Origin: Romanomermis culicivorax | Taxonomy: Eukaryota > Nematoda > Enoplea > Mermithida > Mermithidae | Assembly (NCBI GenBank): GCA_963922205.1 | Contig: CAWUHX010000134.1 | Location: forward strand, 682,001-746,000 | Reading direction: 5' to 3' | DNA length: 64,000 nt | In this document: positions 1 through 12,439 of the stretch, in pieces | Layout of the letters: every line of letters starts with the position of its first letter | How positions within the stretch are numbered: position 1 is the stretch's first letter | Notes under the pieces: generated by a model | What the model was told of the DNA's origin: nothing | What the model saw: only the letters and a program-made list of their open reading frames with translations | Databases searched by the model: none | Made by a program: the position numbers and the translations under genes

Positions 1-188
1 ATGGCATAAATTAACAAAAGACAAGCTCTCTTGGAATACTGACATCTACAGCATTAAAATGATGAGTTTTGGTCACAGTCCACTAATAGAAAAACATTCA
101 TAGTGCATACTTTCTGACGGAATGATTTTCATACATGAGCTGGTTACTGAAAGTAGTAGTTAGAGCATCTTCGTCCAAGAAATTTTAC

Positions 189-525
189 CCAAGCGAGTCT
201 ACAATAACCCGAGCAGCTCCAAATCTTACTAGACTATTCGACATGATCCCGTCGTTCGGCGGACATTTGGCCGGCGTAATTTCTACGAAGACTTGGCTAT
301 TGGATTCGGATTCGTCGTCGTTGTCGCCGTCGGCGTCGTCGTGATACGACGATTGTCGTCGCCGAAAAACGATCGACGACGACGAATCGTCCGACAGTCG
401 ATTATTTTCCGCTGCCTCCAAAGTGGATGAGCCGTTTTGATGCAGACGGCGGCCGTCGCGGCTCGACGTTTCGTCCGTCAACGAAACGCGAAGACAACGG
501 TCGACGTTAGCGGGGCGGAAACAGT
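189..525 (-). CDS. Candidate internal exon, possibly downstream exon of the FRS2-like gene
   Basis: A GC-rich open stretch lies between a good acceptor (TTTTACAG, ending at 526) and a donor (GGGTAAAA, GT at 188-187). It reads about 112 residues, with an acidic Ser/Asp-rich middle (YHDDADGDNDDESES) and no domain I recognise. The exon needs one carried-over base, and the FRS2-like first exon (4562-5078) leaves exactly one. Strand and base composition also agree. I infer, without proof, that it belongs to the poorly conserved C-terminal half of that adaptor. The implied intron of about 4 kb would contain the foldback-like element. Intermediate exons may be missed. Confidence 0.45.
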
Positions 526-605
526 CTGTAAAATGGAGTCGGAAATAGAAAACGGGAAAGTCGAGTCGAACATGCGATAACCTAGTCTCGCTGTCCCGCA
601 CAGGG

Positions 606-1990
606 GTATTCTCATGTGACCGATTCCCAAGTGAGCGATTCCCAAGTGAGCGAATTCACAAATGAGTGAATTCCCAATCGAGCGATTCCCAATTGAACGA
701 ATTCGCAAATGAGCGAATTCCCAATTGGGCGATTCTAAACGAGCGATCGGGGGTGTAATAACACTTTCTTTATATTTTCCTTCTTTCTCTCATATTTTTC
801 TGTGTATGTATTCTTTCTTCTTTCGTTTTCTGTGTGTATTGCGTATGTTTTCGTTTATGTATGTTTTTAATTTTTTCATCTTTTGTCCATGCTTTCTTTG
901 ATTTTCTTCCTCCTTGTCATCTATTTTTTGTTTTTTGCTCATGATTCTATACATTACAAGTTGTCATTTTAAATAACCGTATTATTCCGTATAATTCTTG
1001 TACAGTTCGGCATGCTTGGGTCTTCCATCGTTGTAAGTGTGAAAATCTTCATAAAAAATATAAACAAAAGAATGCTGGAAGGAACAAAACATCAAAAGAT
1101 ATTAAACATCTACAAAAATAAAGACATTAAGAACAAGTGAAAATAGGTGGAAAAGCAATAGAAAAATAAAAAAAACATGAAAAAAGTGACAAGAAAAAAG
1201 TAGTAACATAGAGAAAGTATCAAGGAAGGAACAAAATAATGTGAAAAAAGTGACAAGAAAAAAGTAGCAAAATAGAGAAAGTATCAAAGAAGGAAAAAAA
1301 TAATGTGAAAAAAGAAAAAAGAAAGAATCAGGAGAATAGAAAAAGAGAAAGATGAAGAAGTAAAAGCAAAACACTAAATGAAAGGAAAAAAGTAGATGAC
1401 AAGAAAAAAGAAAATGAAAGAAAGCAGAGACAAATAATAAAAATGCAAAAACAGACCTAAACAAAAGCATAAGCAATACACAGAACGAAAGAAAAAATAT
1501 ATACAAAGACAAAAAGGTAAAGAAGGAAAATCTGAAGAAAGTGTTTTCACATTCTTTGTCACCCGTTTGGAATCGCTCAATTGGGAATCGCCCACATGGA
1601 AATCGCTCAATTGGAAATTCGCTCATTTGGGAATTTTTTAGTTGGGAATCGCTCACATGGGAATCGTTCAATTGGGATTTTGCTCACTTGCTAATTCGCT
1701 CACTTGAGAATCGCTCAGTTGAGAATCGCTCACGTGGGAATCACTCAATTTGGAATTCGCTCACTTGGGAATTCGCTCAATGGGGAATTGCTCACCTGGG
1801 AATCGCTCAATTGGGAATTTTCTCACTTGAGAATTCGCTCAATAGAGAATCGGTCACATGAGAATCGCAAAATTGCGAATTCGCTCACTTGGGAACCGCT
1901 CACTTGGGAATTCGCTCAATAGGGAATCGGTTACATGAGAATCGCTCAATTGCGAATTCGCTCACTTGGGAATCGCTCACTTGGGAATAG
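606..1990. mobile_element. Foldback-like element with tandem-repeat inverted arms
   Basis: The left arm (about 606-745) is made of imperfect 17-18 bp units of the type TGAGCGATTCCCAAG. The right arm (about 1560-1990) is made of the reverse complement (GAATCGCTCACTTGGGAAT) repeated about 20 times. The interior is AT-rich, with a purine-rich G/A tract at about 1090-1540, and holds no credible gene; the long minus-strand frame over the tract is low-complexity Phe/Leu. Long inverted arms built from short tandem units are the hallmark of Foldback/FB elements. I found no clear target duplication. Confidence 0.6.
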
Positions 1991-2515
1991 ACTTCTCGCA
2001 CATATTTGACAGATTTATAATCCTTGTAATAGAGGTGTTGTCCCAAAAAACTGACCCCCATTCAGCATTGCCGTTTCAGTGTAACAAAACTTTTGAGTTC
2101 TGCTTACAGTGGTTGTTTAGATAGTACAGTGATCCTATGATGAACTCCGAGCAGAACAGAGATTTTGTGTTTTCTGACGTGAAAACAAACCTCCCTTCTT
2201 ATTTTCTCTCCACCTCGACCAGTGTACCATTCGGCTTGACGTAGTTACTTGACAATTTCTTTGCTGAGTTTTACTTTTTTACTTGTGGAATGCTACTTAA
2301 TTTAAATAAACATTCATGTCCTCCATAATCTAATGATTGATCTCTAGTATTGTTTTATTAGCTCCGATATTTAAAAGAGAGCGGACATGATTTAACGCAC
2401 ATTATAGAATTACAGTCCGTTTCTTATAAAATTGTCGTAAATTGAAAAATGACAAAAAATAAGTGTCTTCCTCACGTGAATAAAATACATTTATCGTCCA
2501 TGAAACCCGATAAAT
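1991..2515. other. No gene seen
   Basis: AT-rich sequence between the foldback-like element and an interspersed repeat. I see no splice-bounded open stretch and no RNA gene. Confidence 0.4.
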
Positions 2516-2740
2516 AGTCAAAATTTCTACAGTACTACTCAGTTGTTGAACACAGTTCCTTCCAAATCGAAAGTGAATAAGGATCCTAGCCTTTCCCCGA
2601 TTTTGGCTTTCCGATTGCCATGGAGAAATGTAGCGCTTTTCTACAATATAAAATTTTCCACACCGTGAAGACTGTGTATGAAATTGAACCTACTTTTTTG
2701 GTCGTTGCCGCCTCCCTTACCTCGACGTAAATGGGCAATA
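2516..2740 (+). repeat. Interspersed repeat R1, copy 1
   Basis: The motif series AGTACT..TGTTGA..CAGTT..CAAATCGA..TGAATAAG, followed about 130 bp later by AAATTGAACCTA..TTGGTCGTTGCCGC, also occurs in the same order near 5410-5600 and 17930-18130. The copies are clearly diverged. No coding content is recognised. Confidence 0.5.
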
Positions 2741-4561
2741 GTGCATTCTAGTGAGTATAGTATTCTGAATGATATCACACCAGCTATTATTCTCACTAAC
2801 CTCTTTTCTGCACTAAAATTTGCGCAGATAGATAAATCAGTAGCAAAATCACCTATATGGCAGATATCAGGAATAACAGTAGATGCACAAATCTGGTAAA
2901 CTCGCATATGACAAGATTCAAAGATTCAAAGAAGAAACACCTCATGTACCGAAAGGCTGATATCCTCAAATAATAATAAAATACAGAATTCTTATGTCAT
3001 AGTATTAGAACAGCTTTGTACACTTGTATTTTCTTTAGTGGTGTTGAAATCGATTCCATTACGAATAACATGCTAATAATGATTGTGTTAATATGGCCAA
3101 CTACAAAATTTGGGCAGCGTAACACTATCCAGCTCGCTATATGTGTTGAATTCAGTGTAATTTATAGTTCACATCAGGATTTTTCCTTCAAGGCCTTTGT
3201 TCGTATTTTGTAACGTTAATTTTACCAGCGACTTTTTTCGCCAAAGTTATATTTTTGTCGAAATTTTTTATAATGAGTCGAATTCGGTTATAATAAAAAC
3301 AATTCAATTTAGAATGCCGTCTCAGAGCGAACATACTCCGTCAGCTTCCAACACAATGACGCAATTTTGTCTCATTTCCACCTACGAAACCGCATTTAGA
3401 CCATTTATGGATAGGTGTGCTCGTTCTGTTCCCTGCTGATGAAACTAACTAATAACAAAGGCTTAAAATAGCCTTGCTTCTATAATAGTTTAAGAACGTT
3501 TCCTCATTAACGACCTTTTTCAATACGGGACTAATTATGATCTATTGCATAAAATACACGCAAATTTAAAAACCGATACCCCCATATAAGTCGTTTATAC
3601 GTAACACTGTAGAATTTCTCACCACACAAAATCCCATACAATACAAATAGTAATCAGAGGAATTCTGCAGATTGCGCAAAAGCATTAATATTCCTAAAAA
3701 TGGAACTTCGATGTGCATACTGACGAAAGGAAAAATCTTCGCATAAAAATTTTGAATAAAATAGAATGAGATGAACTTTTTGACGTCGCATGCCCTCTTC
3801 TATAGTCCATCTACTTCAAATGAGCGTCGGGAAGGCAAAAGATGCTCATACAAATAATAAAAAACCATTAATCAGCCATAACAGCCAGAAATGCAACTTG
3901 AGAATAAAAAATTTTGAATTTATAGACTTCTTTTTGATTCGAAGGTGATTTGAACAGGGTATGGCAGTGGTTTAACAAATGGCATCCCACAAGTCTTATG
4001 AAATAAATTTTATTTTGTGAAGAAAGAACTTGTAAGACTCAACTCAACAGTTATTTCACAATTATTTTATGCAACAAATTTTTGCAAGGCTAATAAAATG
4101 TTTGCGACATCCCAAGCAAAATCAGTCTGTTCATTTAACAATGTGCAGAATTTCGCTAGTGTAGAGGATAAATCTGTGTGTTTAATTTGAGACTAAGCCC
4201 AACAATATTTACTTATGAGTCACTCAAGAAACATTCATGAAAGCCTGCAGACTTAGGAATGCAATGGTAAAAATGCTTCTGCCGATAACTCTTGGTCGGC
4301 AGGGAGAAAAATCCGAGAGACACGTCCTGTAGTTTTAAAAGCAAATTTTAACCATTAATAATTCCATTAAAAATATAGAGGTAGCACTCTTTTAAATTAT
4401 GTCTTTTTGAGTAGATTTTCACGAAATCTGTCGATTGGGATGCAATATGCTGCATTTTAGTACAAAAATTTATGTCCATCACGGTTGGATAGGGTTGGCT
4501 CAGTCCGATTGACGTCTTCCCAACCCCCGCAATAATATGCATGACACTCCACACCACTTAC
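2741..4561. other. Probable intron of the FRS2-like gene, no clear feature
   Basis: AT-rich sequence. A few short open frames (for example 3197-3439 plus, 4348-4557 minus) have no recognisable domains or consistent splice sites. If the 189-525 exon belongs to the FRS2-like gene, this is intron. Confidence 0.35.
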
Positions 4562-5078
4562 TCCCCGATATCCTTTGACCATCGTCCGGCAACGACTGGC
4601 CCTGCACCCGCAGCTGCACAGCCACGAACAACTGCTGAGCCTTGCGGCATCTGAACGTGAAAACGCCCTGCCAGCGGCACCGCCGACCGCTTTCGAAACT
4701 GAACAAATTGTTTTCGTAGCCGTAGCGGCGCACGAAATGCAACGGCCAATTGACGGGCTGGTGGCCTTTGCGATGGTAGATCAATTGGCCGCTGGCGACT
4801 TCCAATTGGCCGTACGAGGCGTACAAGGAATCAGAGTTGGAGATACCCTGTTGCAGAGGATTTTCGTCGTCCGAGTTGCCCGAACTGGTGGCTGCGCCGT
4901 TGTTACAACTCGATTTTATGAACGACCAACGGAAAAAGGGCGTTTCGGATCCGGCGGTTCGTCCGTTTGTCGATAAATTTTTGTTTACCGACGGAGCTTT
5001 GCCCACTATGGCGACTGTGAATAAATTGGGGTGAATTTCGTTTGGATATTCGACCTTGTGGCTCATACAAGCCCCCAT
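4562..5078 (-). CDS. Frs2: FRS2-like adaptor, first exon with IRS-type PTB domain
   Basis: FRS2 proteins are membrane-anchored adaptors that dock to receptor tyrosine kinases (FGFR, Trk) through a PTB domain and pass the signal to Grb2/Shp2. This exon codes 172 residues plus one base. The start MGACMS is an N-myristoylation consensus with a nearby Cys, as in FRS2. Residues 89-160 carry the PTB core: LIYHRKG, WPLHFVRRYGYENNLFSFES, GRRC and FTFRC. FSFESGRRC is near-diagnostic of the FRS2/DOK group and closest to FRS2. A Ser/Asn-rich stretch of about 60 residues (about 27-88) sits where vertebrate FRS2 is short, so it is an insertion in the N-terminal part of the PTB fold. The exon ends at a consensus donor (GTAAGT, 4561-4556) in phase 1. 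Downstream exons are uncertain (see 189-525). Confidence 0.88.
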
Positions 5079-5093
5079 AAGGTAAATTAATGT

Positions 5094-5101
5094 CTGAAAA
5101 T
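5094..5101 (-). other. Likely trans-splice acceptor of the FRS2-like gene
   Basis: ATTTTCAG ends 15 nt upstream of the ATG at 5078. A strong acceptor this close to a start codon with no upstream exon in evidence is typical of spliced-leader addition in nematodes. A cis-spliced 5' non-coding exon is the alternative. Confidence 0.5.
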
Positions 5102-5299
5102 TCTAGTTTTAATACCATGTTATGCTGGGTCTTTGGGTGACATTTTATTGGAATAATATTTGCCCATGTCGAGGCAACCTGTTCCAATCAGACAAACACT
5201 TATTTTCAAATACAGTAAATTACGGGCCAACCGAGATCCATTCAAAAATGGCAGTCAAGTTGCTTAATATTAACTTTCGAAAAAACTAGTATATTTATT

Positions 5300-5600
5300 T
5301 TGAAATGGCAAATGCTGCGATCACATGCAAGTACATCTAATTCAGAAAAATCATATTCCTATTACTGTAATGCGACAAACAGGCGGGCTGAAAATTTTCT
5401 TACCTGGTCAGCAGTACTTAGGTGTTGATACAGTTTTATTCAAATCGAAAATGGATAAGCATGACCTTATCATGAAGAAATTCATATTATTTTCTACGGC
5501 ATAAATTCCTCCAATCCACGAAATTTTTTCCAAATCGAACTTACTCTTTTTGGTGTCGCTGCATCTGCCATTTCAATAAAAATAGGCTATAACCCAATAC
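5300..5600 (+). repeat. Interspersed repeat R1, copy 2
   Basis: It shares with the 17740-18130 copy, in order, TATTACTGTAAT, GCTGAAAATTTTC, AGTACT-AGGTGTTGA, CAAATCGA.AATGGATAA and CAAATCGAACTTACT..TTGGTGTCGCT. Diverged and non-coding. Confidence 0.5.
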
Positions 5601-5773
5601 TTTGTTTATGAATCCTTGTTTACCGGCTAAAATAGTTTAGGAACTTATCGTACCAAAAATCGACGTGGATGATCGTGAAAGTCTCTCGATTCAACGCTCA
5701 GAATTTTCAATGTCGAGAGTCGGAGAAGTCAAAGTTCAAGAATTTATAGGAATATGAGAAGTTTTTCCCAAAT

Positions 5774-6007
5774 TCAAAGGTACATGATTTGCAACGGGCT
5801 TCCCAGGAGGGAAGGTTTCCAGGGGTAAATTCTGAACTTGCAGATGCTACATATAGGGTACTCAATAGCGCAGAGCAAACTTAGTAATGTTCCTTCGATG
5901 GTTTCGGAGGTCTCGACATCGCCCAGTAAGTGTTTGACTTCATCCAGATATGTGTTTGACCTCCATTCAAACAGTGACTTTTCAAGGCGTTCAAGAATAG
6001 ATTTCAT
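5774..6007 (-). CDS. Weak candidate exon, unidentified
   Basis: A 77-residue frame starts with ATG directly after a TTTTAG acceptor (6008-6013). Its first 45 residues look protein-like and helical (MKSILERLEKSLFEW, YLDEVKHLLGDVET), and the remainder is less convincing. I know no family for it. Open stretches upstream on the same strand (about 6070-6175) could be a preceding exon, but no donor is clear. It may be a real small exon or chance. Confidence 0.25.
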   Translation of the reverse strand: MKSILERLEKSLFEWRSNTYLDEVKHLLGDVETSETIEGTLLSLLCAIEYPICSICKFRIYPWKPSLLGSPLQIMYL

Positions 6008-6179
6008 CTAAAATGCAGAAATTTGGGTATCAATCAGTAGATCTCTTTCGGAAACGTATGATTCAAAATGGTCTGACTTCCAACTTGACGGAGTTATAGT
6101 TGATTAAGGTTTGGTTCAACTCCTCCAAATTTTCTTTGTTGCAGATGTATGGTAATGTTACATTAATAGTTTTCGCTCA

Positions 6180-9100
6180 TCGGCCTTCTTTACACAAAAA
6201 TTTGTGTAAATATGCGAGAAAACAGAAACTTGGCCTATATTTGATCTAATGAACAATAACAGATATAAACGTACAGCTTGTCGCATTTGATAGAACCAAC
6301 TAATATCGCAAAAGTTCTCCAAGTGATCGAGTACTGATTTGACGTCGCTACGGAGTTATAGGTCTCCAGACTTCACCATAAAATAATGCCGAATGTCTAA
6401 TTATAGTTATGCATCGAAGCATTGTTACAGTTTTCAGGGTGGTTCTGTTGTATGTATGGTTCTGTTCCCTATATCATAGACCAAGTTTCAATTGCTTTAA
6501 CATTTATGCAAATTTATTTTACCAAGAAAACCCAGGGACAAAAACGATTAGTGTAACATAACAGCTCGCTCAGGGCAATCGATTGCCCAATTTCAGAATT
6601 TACATTTTCAGAATTTCAGACATGACTAAACACGTAATATTTACAGTAACTAACAAGACCTTGACTCTTCGTATTCAAAGTCAAAATTTTAGAATTTTTG
6701 CTAAATCATAACGATATCATGAGTAACTCTTCGATTTTTTGATTTCCTCGCTTATTTTCCCACATGGTCGATGGAAGTTGGTGAAGACGTCAATTAGGAT
6801 CAGATGCAGAAATTACAGGGGATAAAAACCTTCAATGGTTTTCTAGTATTCAATTCACCTGGCATTATTCTAGATCAGGAATTGGAAAAATCTAGAAAAG
6901 GTCTGTGACTGGTTATTTCTCAAAGTTGTACTTGCTTACGGATTTCAGCGAAATCTGGATGAGAAAATAATACTTTATTGTAGCTGAACACAAATCCATC
7001 TTCGTGTATAAGTTTATACAAAAGAGAACGTCACAAGTTTTCTTGCAACTATTTTCAGACCACTCTGGTTTAATGTAGCCCCAGAAAAATGCGAGTAGAC
7101 GTCAAAAAGAAAATTCGAAAATTTCACTGCGAGTCAACTAACAAAATCAAAAATTTTTTGCATTGATAAGAACTATAAAACTGTATTCGGTGATCAGTTC
7201 TAATTGTTAATAATAAAATTATGAACAAAATTTACAAAACTTATAGGTGAAAAATAAACGTCAAAAAATCGAATATTTGCAAATTTTTCTGAAAACGTTT
7301 GCATTGTGTTTCTCATTTTTGTATTAATTTTACTAGTACTACTACTTTTTTCGATTTTTCAATACTAATTTTTGCTGCAAAAACTTGGAAAGCTAGACTA
7401 ATCCTTCAATTTTCTCGAAACATTTCAAAAAACTTCAGAAACAGTTCTTACAATGTAAGAAAAACTAGGATGATCCGCCATAATTATTTTACTTGAACCG
7501 CTCGTCAGCTTTTCTTTCAGATCTTTCTCGTTGTCATCATTTCGTCAAGGAAATCTAATTACTTTCTGTTGACGACTTGTTCTTTTTTCCAATTTTGTCC
7601 GAGATTAAATAAATGTATACTTTTGCAGAGGTCATAATGAAAAATGGAAGATTACGCTTTGAACCATGAATAATAGGAACCTTGTTTCTGATGATTTAAC
7701 GTCAAAACTGAAATGACTCATTAACAGGTGACGTCGATTCCATCAAAAGATACGTCAGCAATACATGCCATTTTTTAATCAAAAACCACGAGGCTGTATA
7801 AGCTATAAAATTCTTGTCGTATTATTTAGAAGAATTTGCGTACGGTTTTTAAAATTTCGAAGTATGTCAAGATGTGTACACTAAAGCTCTTCTACTCTGT
7901 GAAAAATCATGTCGAGGACACAATTGTCAAATTTATTTTCACAATTCACAATACGCCTCGTTTTCGTACAGTTAATCATGCACTCAAATTGTGAAATTTA
8001 TAAAAAATGTACTTGCTTATCTATCTGGATCTCCAATCAGTCGCATTGTCAAATTCGCAATAAAATTTTATATGAATCCGGAATTCGTACAGTAAATTGG
8101 GGAAACGTGAGTCAGAAGATAGACATGCTTTTCCTAATTTCCAAAACCGTGATATGACTCATTATGATCGGTGACGTCATTGAATGTTAGTCATACGTCC
8201 GAAAAAATAGAGAATTTCTTGAATTTCAGAATAATTTGAACTCTCAGGCAAAAAAATAAAGAAAAACAAAACCACCGGCTTTGTATAAAGTAAAGGAAAA
8301 ATAAATCTACGCAAGAACGAGCATTTGAATATCGATTCCCATAAGCTGGGCTACAGTAATACGAGCTAGAACGCTCGAAAATTATCATCAAGCGCATATA
8401 CAGAGCGTTTTCTGTGTGTATAGCTTCTCGCTTGAATGTCATAGACTATTCATGAGTCTCGAAAATCCTATTTTTTGCTCAACGTCACGAAGTTTCCGTT
8501 TTTTACCGTTCTGTTCCTAAGGATCTAAATCAGCTCAATTTGTTTATTGAACCATATTGGCGGTCTACTGTATCTGTTTTTCTAATTTTTGTATACTAGT
8601 TGCGCCATTAAACGATTGGAAAATAGTCACGTTTTCTAATTTTTATGAACTGCTTCAATATTTTCTTTTTGAATTTTTTCAACTTCGTGGTCGATATTCT
8701 AGCGTGAAAAGCATGCCATCCAAAAAATCGTTTCGGGATGAAGATATATTGTACATTATTCTAAAATTCAGTTGTATGTAAATATTCTTTTATTTTTGAG
8801 TCAACGAGATAACGGCCGAAAGTATGACATGAAAAAGTCAAAGAAGTTCAAGTACACAGCTTTTTTCATTGATCAACAGACGTGATTCTGATTCTGAAAC
8901 AGGCCCGCAAAGAATATCCACGTCAAAAACGTCAAAAGTTTTGCCAAAAAGTCATAATTTTTACCGGATAATCAACAAAAAATTAAATTTTCATGAAAAA
9001 AACTCTTAAAACGAGTATCCTAATAATATGCTAATCTACCAAAATGGAAAAATGAAAAAACTGAAAAATTTTAAAAATCGACGTGAAATGTGGAAATTCT

Positions 9101-11160
9101 GGTTACTATAAATTCATGACTAAAAATTTACATTTGAATGGCATAAATTATTTTCTATCAACTCTTAAAAGTGCCCCAAAATGAAACCAAAATAAAGAAC
9201 AAGTTCATGCTTGAGTTCAGTTAGTTCACTGCTATTAAAACGTGCATAAAATTTGATTATGAAAGTATAATCAATATGACTGTCTAAAAATTCGAAGTGC
9301 TTGTGAATGAATTGCAAAGCAAGTTTTTTTCTTTTTTTCTGTTTATCACAAAAATAAAAATGTGTAATTCTACTCAATTAACATTTGAACAAATTTTGAG
9401 CGAAAAAATTTGCTTTTAAATATTTTGCATTTAAATATACTTATTTTTGTCAATTTGATTTACAAGCATTGTTTAAAAACGTATTATAGCATACTGGGTA
9501 AATCTTTTAAGCTTTACATACTTTGGATTAAGCTGAATGTCAAATTTTGAATAGGATCAAGTAAGCCTAGAATCCAAAATGGGTGTCTTCATAACGTAAA
9601 TTCTTTGGATTGTTTTTCTGATAAATAAGATTTCTCAAAAATGATCGCAAATAGGAAAGTGACAAAATTTGGTGCCGTCATAAGAATTATTCACACAAAG
9701 CTTTTACTGTAGAATTTTTCACAAAACATTTTTTTAAATGTTAGGCAGGCATGTTCAGAAATTACCATTTTTTAAAGGCAACGGTTAAGCATAAAACAGT
9801 AAAAATACTTGCTTTTCAAATTTTGTTATTTACGGGTCAAGAAAAACAAACTTTATTATCAAAATAAAAGACATGGCCCATAAATCATGTGATCGTAATC
9901 AAAAATTAAGATATGTGAAGATATAATAACTTGAAAATAAATTGATCAGGAATTAGAGGATTATGATCAAATATATCAAGATTCGGTAGGGTAATGTTCG
10001 ACTCGAATCAGCTATACAGATCCGATGATAAATTTTTCAGGAACATCCACATTAGACTGGGATATAAGTGAAAAATTTATTATCAGCGATATTCCAAACA
10101 TGCGCTAAAAACACATGTTCTCATGAAAAAACATTCTAAACGACATAAACAAGCTTTTACCTAAATTAGCATCGTACTTCGCATAAAAATGGACAAAAGA
10201 TCTCTTATTCAAGGAAAAAGCTGTCGCAGTACGTTAGCTACAGAAATATTACGTTAATTACATTAGCAGCCACGAACTAAATGAAGAACTTGAGAATCAT
10301 TCTCCCTTAGAAATAATCATTCCATTATCGTCATCATTATCATGAGCAGCAGTATTTGACGAAGAGAAAGAAAAAAAATCAAATGAAGGCGATCTCGAAA
10401 GCTAGGAAAAATTATAGGAATAGTGGTACAGAAAAATCTGCCGCATTTTTTTCACAATGTCTACTATACGGATGGAAGAAAAAGCAAAAAAGAATCTTCT
10501 GGTAACACTACATCGTTTCTTTTTTTGTAATTAAAATACAATTTCGTGAGATCGATATCAGATAGCGAATAGAAATATGCTAAATAAATGGGCGCGAATT
10601 GAATTATTCCACAATTCATTTGATTATGACGAGTTAATTTTGACGTCATGGAGCTGACAGTGAAACTTCTCGACACGATTGAGAATTGAAGAAAAAGCCA
10701 GGGAGTGAGCTTTCCATGTTTGGCCTAAGGGCGAAACTTTCACAATAATGAAGGAATAGGAACGTTCGCTCTGACTAATGATGGCTGCTCTTTTGACTAT
10801 TAGAACCGAAAAAAGCTCTACTGATTAAGAAAATGGTACCCATAAACCATCCTTGCAAAAAAATGTCTCGAGCTGTAACTTTGCAGTGTGAAATTTACTA
10901 AAATATTCAGCCATGCACATCTACAGTAGATCAATTTTTCCAATATTGGTATTCTATTAAATCTATGCTGATTTTGCCATTTTTGAGACTGCATTCATTT
11001 TGAACACACACCTGCTGAATACTTATTCCGCACGGGAAATAAATGACTGAGCGATGTTACACTAAGTTTTGTCCGCTATAGAACACATTTATACCAGAAT
11101 TTGCATAAAAGTAGTCCGATATATCTCTAATTTTAAAAAGATTTTGATCCAAGATCAGTG
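6180..11160. other. Long AT-rich intergenic stretch, no gene seen
   Basis: About 5 kb rich in A/T homopolymers. Open frames are short, lack paired splice sites and show no domain. I recognise no tRNA, rRNA or structured RNA. Confidence 0.4.
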
Positions 11161-11164
11161 CATA

Positions 11165-12436
11165 CGAGGGTATATCCAAAAGTTTTGAGACTGGTCCTGT
11201 AAAAACTACAAAAGCAACGAACAAACTTTTATTTCTCAACGTAGTTACCATCCAACTCAAAACACTTCTGCATGCGGTGTTTCCAACGCTCCAAGCCATT
11301 TCTGTAAAACAGAGGCTCGTTTTCAGAAAGCCATGCCAAAACAGCACACTTCACATCAGAAATTGATTCCCAGCGAATTCTCTTCAAATGTTCTTCCAAC
11401 TTAGGGAACAGGAAAAAGTCTGACGGAACAAGATTTGGACTGTAGGGTGGATGAGCAAGCAATTCCCAATTAAATTCTCGAAGGACAGCTTTCACAATCT
11501 TGCATAAATGAGCTGGTGCATTGTCATGATGAAACAAGATTCAACGATGCAACTTTCCAGGTCGTTTTTCGACCAAAGCAGGGTGTAACTTTCGGAGCAC
11601 TTCTTCATAATAGCTTCCTATTACTGTCCTCTGACTCTCGAAAAATTCAACCAGAATGACCCCCTCTGGATCCCAAAAAATTATGGCCATGACTTTCTTG
11701 GTTGACCTTTCGGCCTTGAATTTGATTGGGCCATTTGATCCAGATGGAAGCCATTGTTTGCACTGTTGTTTAGATTCAGGATCGTATTGGTAAATCCAAG
11801 TTTCATCGTCAGTTAAAATTCATGAATAAAACTTGGTTTCATCCACATTGATTGGGTTCAAAAAGTCAATGGATCGATTCAGTCTCATTGAGCGATGAAT
11901 GGGTGCTAACGCTTTTGGCACCCAATGAGCTGAAAGTTTGCTAAGTCCCAGTTGACCAATCAAAATTCTTTGAACTGAGGTGTATAGAAGGTCGACTTCT
12001 TTGGCTATGGTCTGAATGGATGTCCGATGATCTTGTTCAATCACAGCTTGAACAGCGTTGAAGTTTTCGTCATTGACTGCAGTTGCTGAGCGGCCAGTCC
12101 GATCCTCATCATCAATTTTTTCCTGATCGGCGTTAAATTTACTGATCTAACGAAATGCTGTGGCTCTGGAAGGGGCCTTGCCCTGAAAACTTTCTGCAAA
12201 GCTTCAATGATGGCGGTTGAATTCCAACCAAGTTTCATTAAAAACTTGACGTTGACCCGAATTTTCCATCGTTCAAAAAGTAGGGTTTTGAAAACACGAA
12301 GCCACACAAAAAAATTGGCGTGAAAAGACGAAACTTTAACAGTGTGTAAACAAAATGTTACTTTACGAAACGAAAACAATTTTAGTCGTAATCTTCATTA
12401 TTACAAAAATGGTCAAAACTTTTGGATGTACCCTCG
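11165..12436 (-). mobile_element. Full-length mariner transposon, inactivated
   Basis: The element is 1272 bp, the usual mariner length. Its inverted ends begin CGAGGGTA(T/C)ATCCAAAAGT and it is flanked by TA on both sides (11163-11164 and 12437-12438), the Tc1/mariner target duplication. It carries a broken transposase gene on the minus strand. Both ends and the duplication are intact, so it entered by transposition and was not truncated. Confidence 0.95.
11229..12280 (-). pseudogene. Mariner transposase pseudogene (D,D34D)
   Basis: The transposase cuts and joins element ends through a DDD triad. Visible parts, 5' to 3': helix-turn-helix region (NVKFLMKLGWNSTAIIEAL); the middle WVPKAL segment; the first catalytic Asp in TDDETW; the second in HHDNAPAH; the third in PNLVPSDFFLF, exactly 34 residues after the second; and the C-terminal GLERW..CFELDGNYVE. 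Lesions: in-frame TGA at 11820-11822, just before the first Asp; TGA at 11541-11543, before the second; and at least one frameshift between the N-terminal part (12041-12379 frame) and the rest. No functional protein is possible. Confidence 0.93.
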
Positions 12437-12439
12437 TAC

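Noticed and set aside
1102..1671. 189-codon minus-strand open frame, Phe/Leu-rich
   Set aside because: It reads through a purine-rich low-complexity core of the foldback-like element. Composition alone explains the absence of stops.
1560..1990. Regular short repeats considered as a CRISPR array
   Set aside because: Units are contiguous, imperfect 17-18-mers with no unique spacers, have inverted counterparts at 606-745, and the genome is eukaryotic.
4575..4976. 133-codon plus-strand frame
   Set aside because: Antisense shadow of the FRS2-like PTB exon, with no domain of its own.
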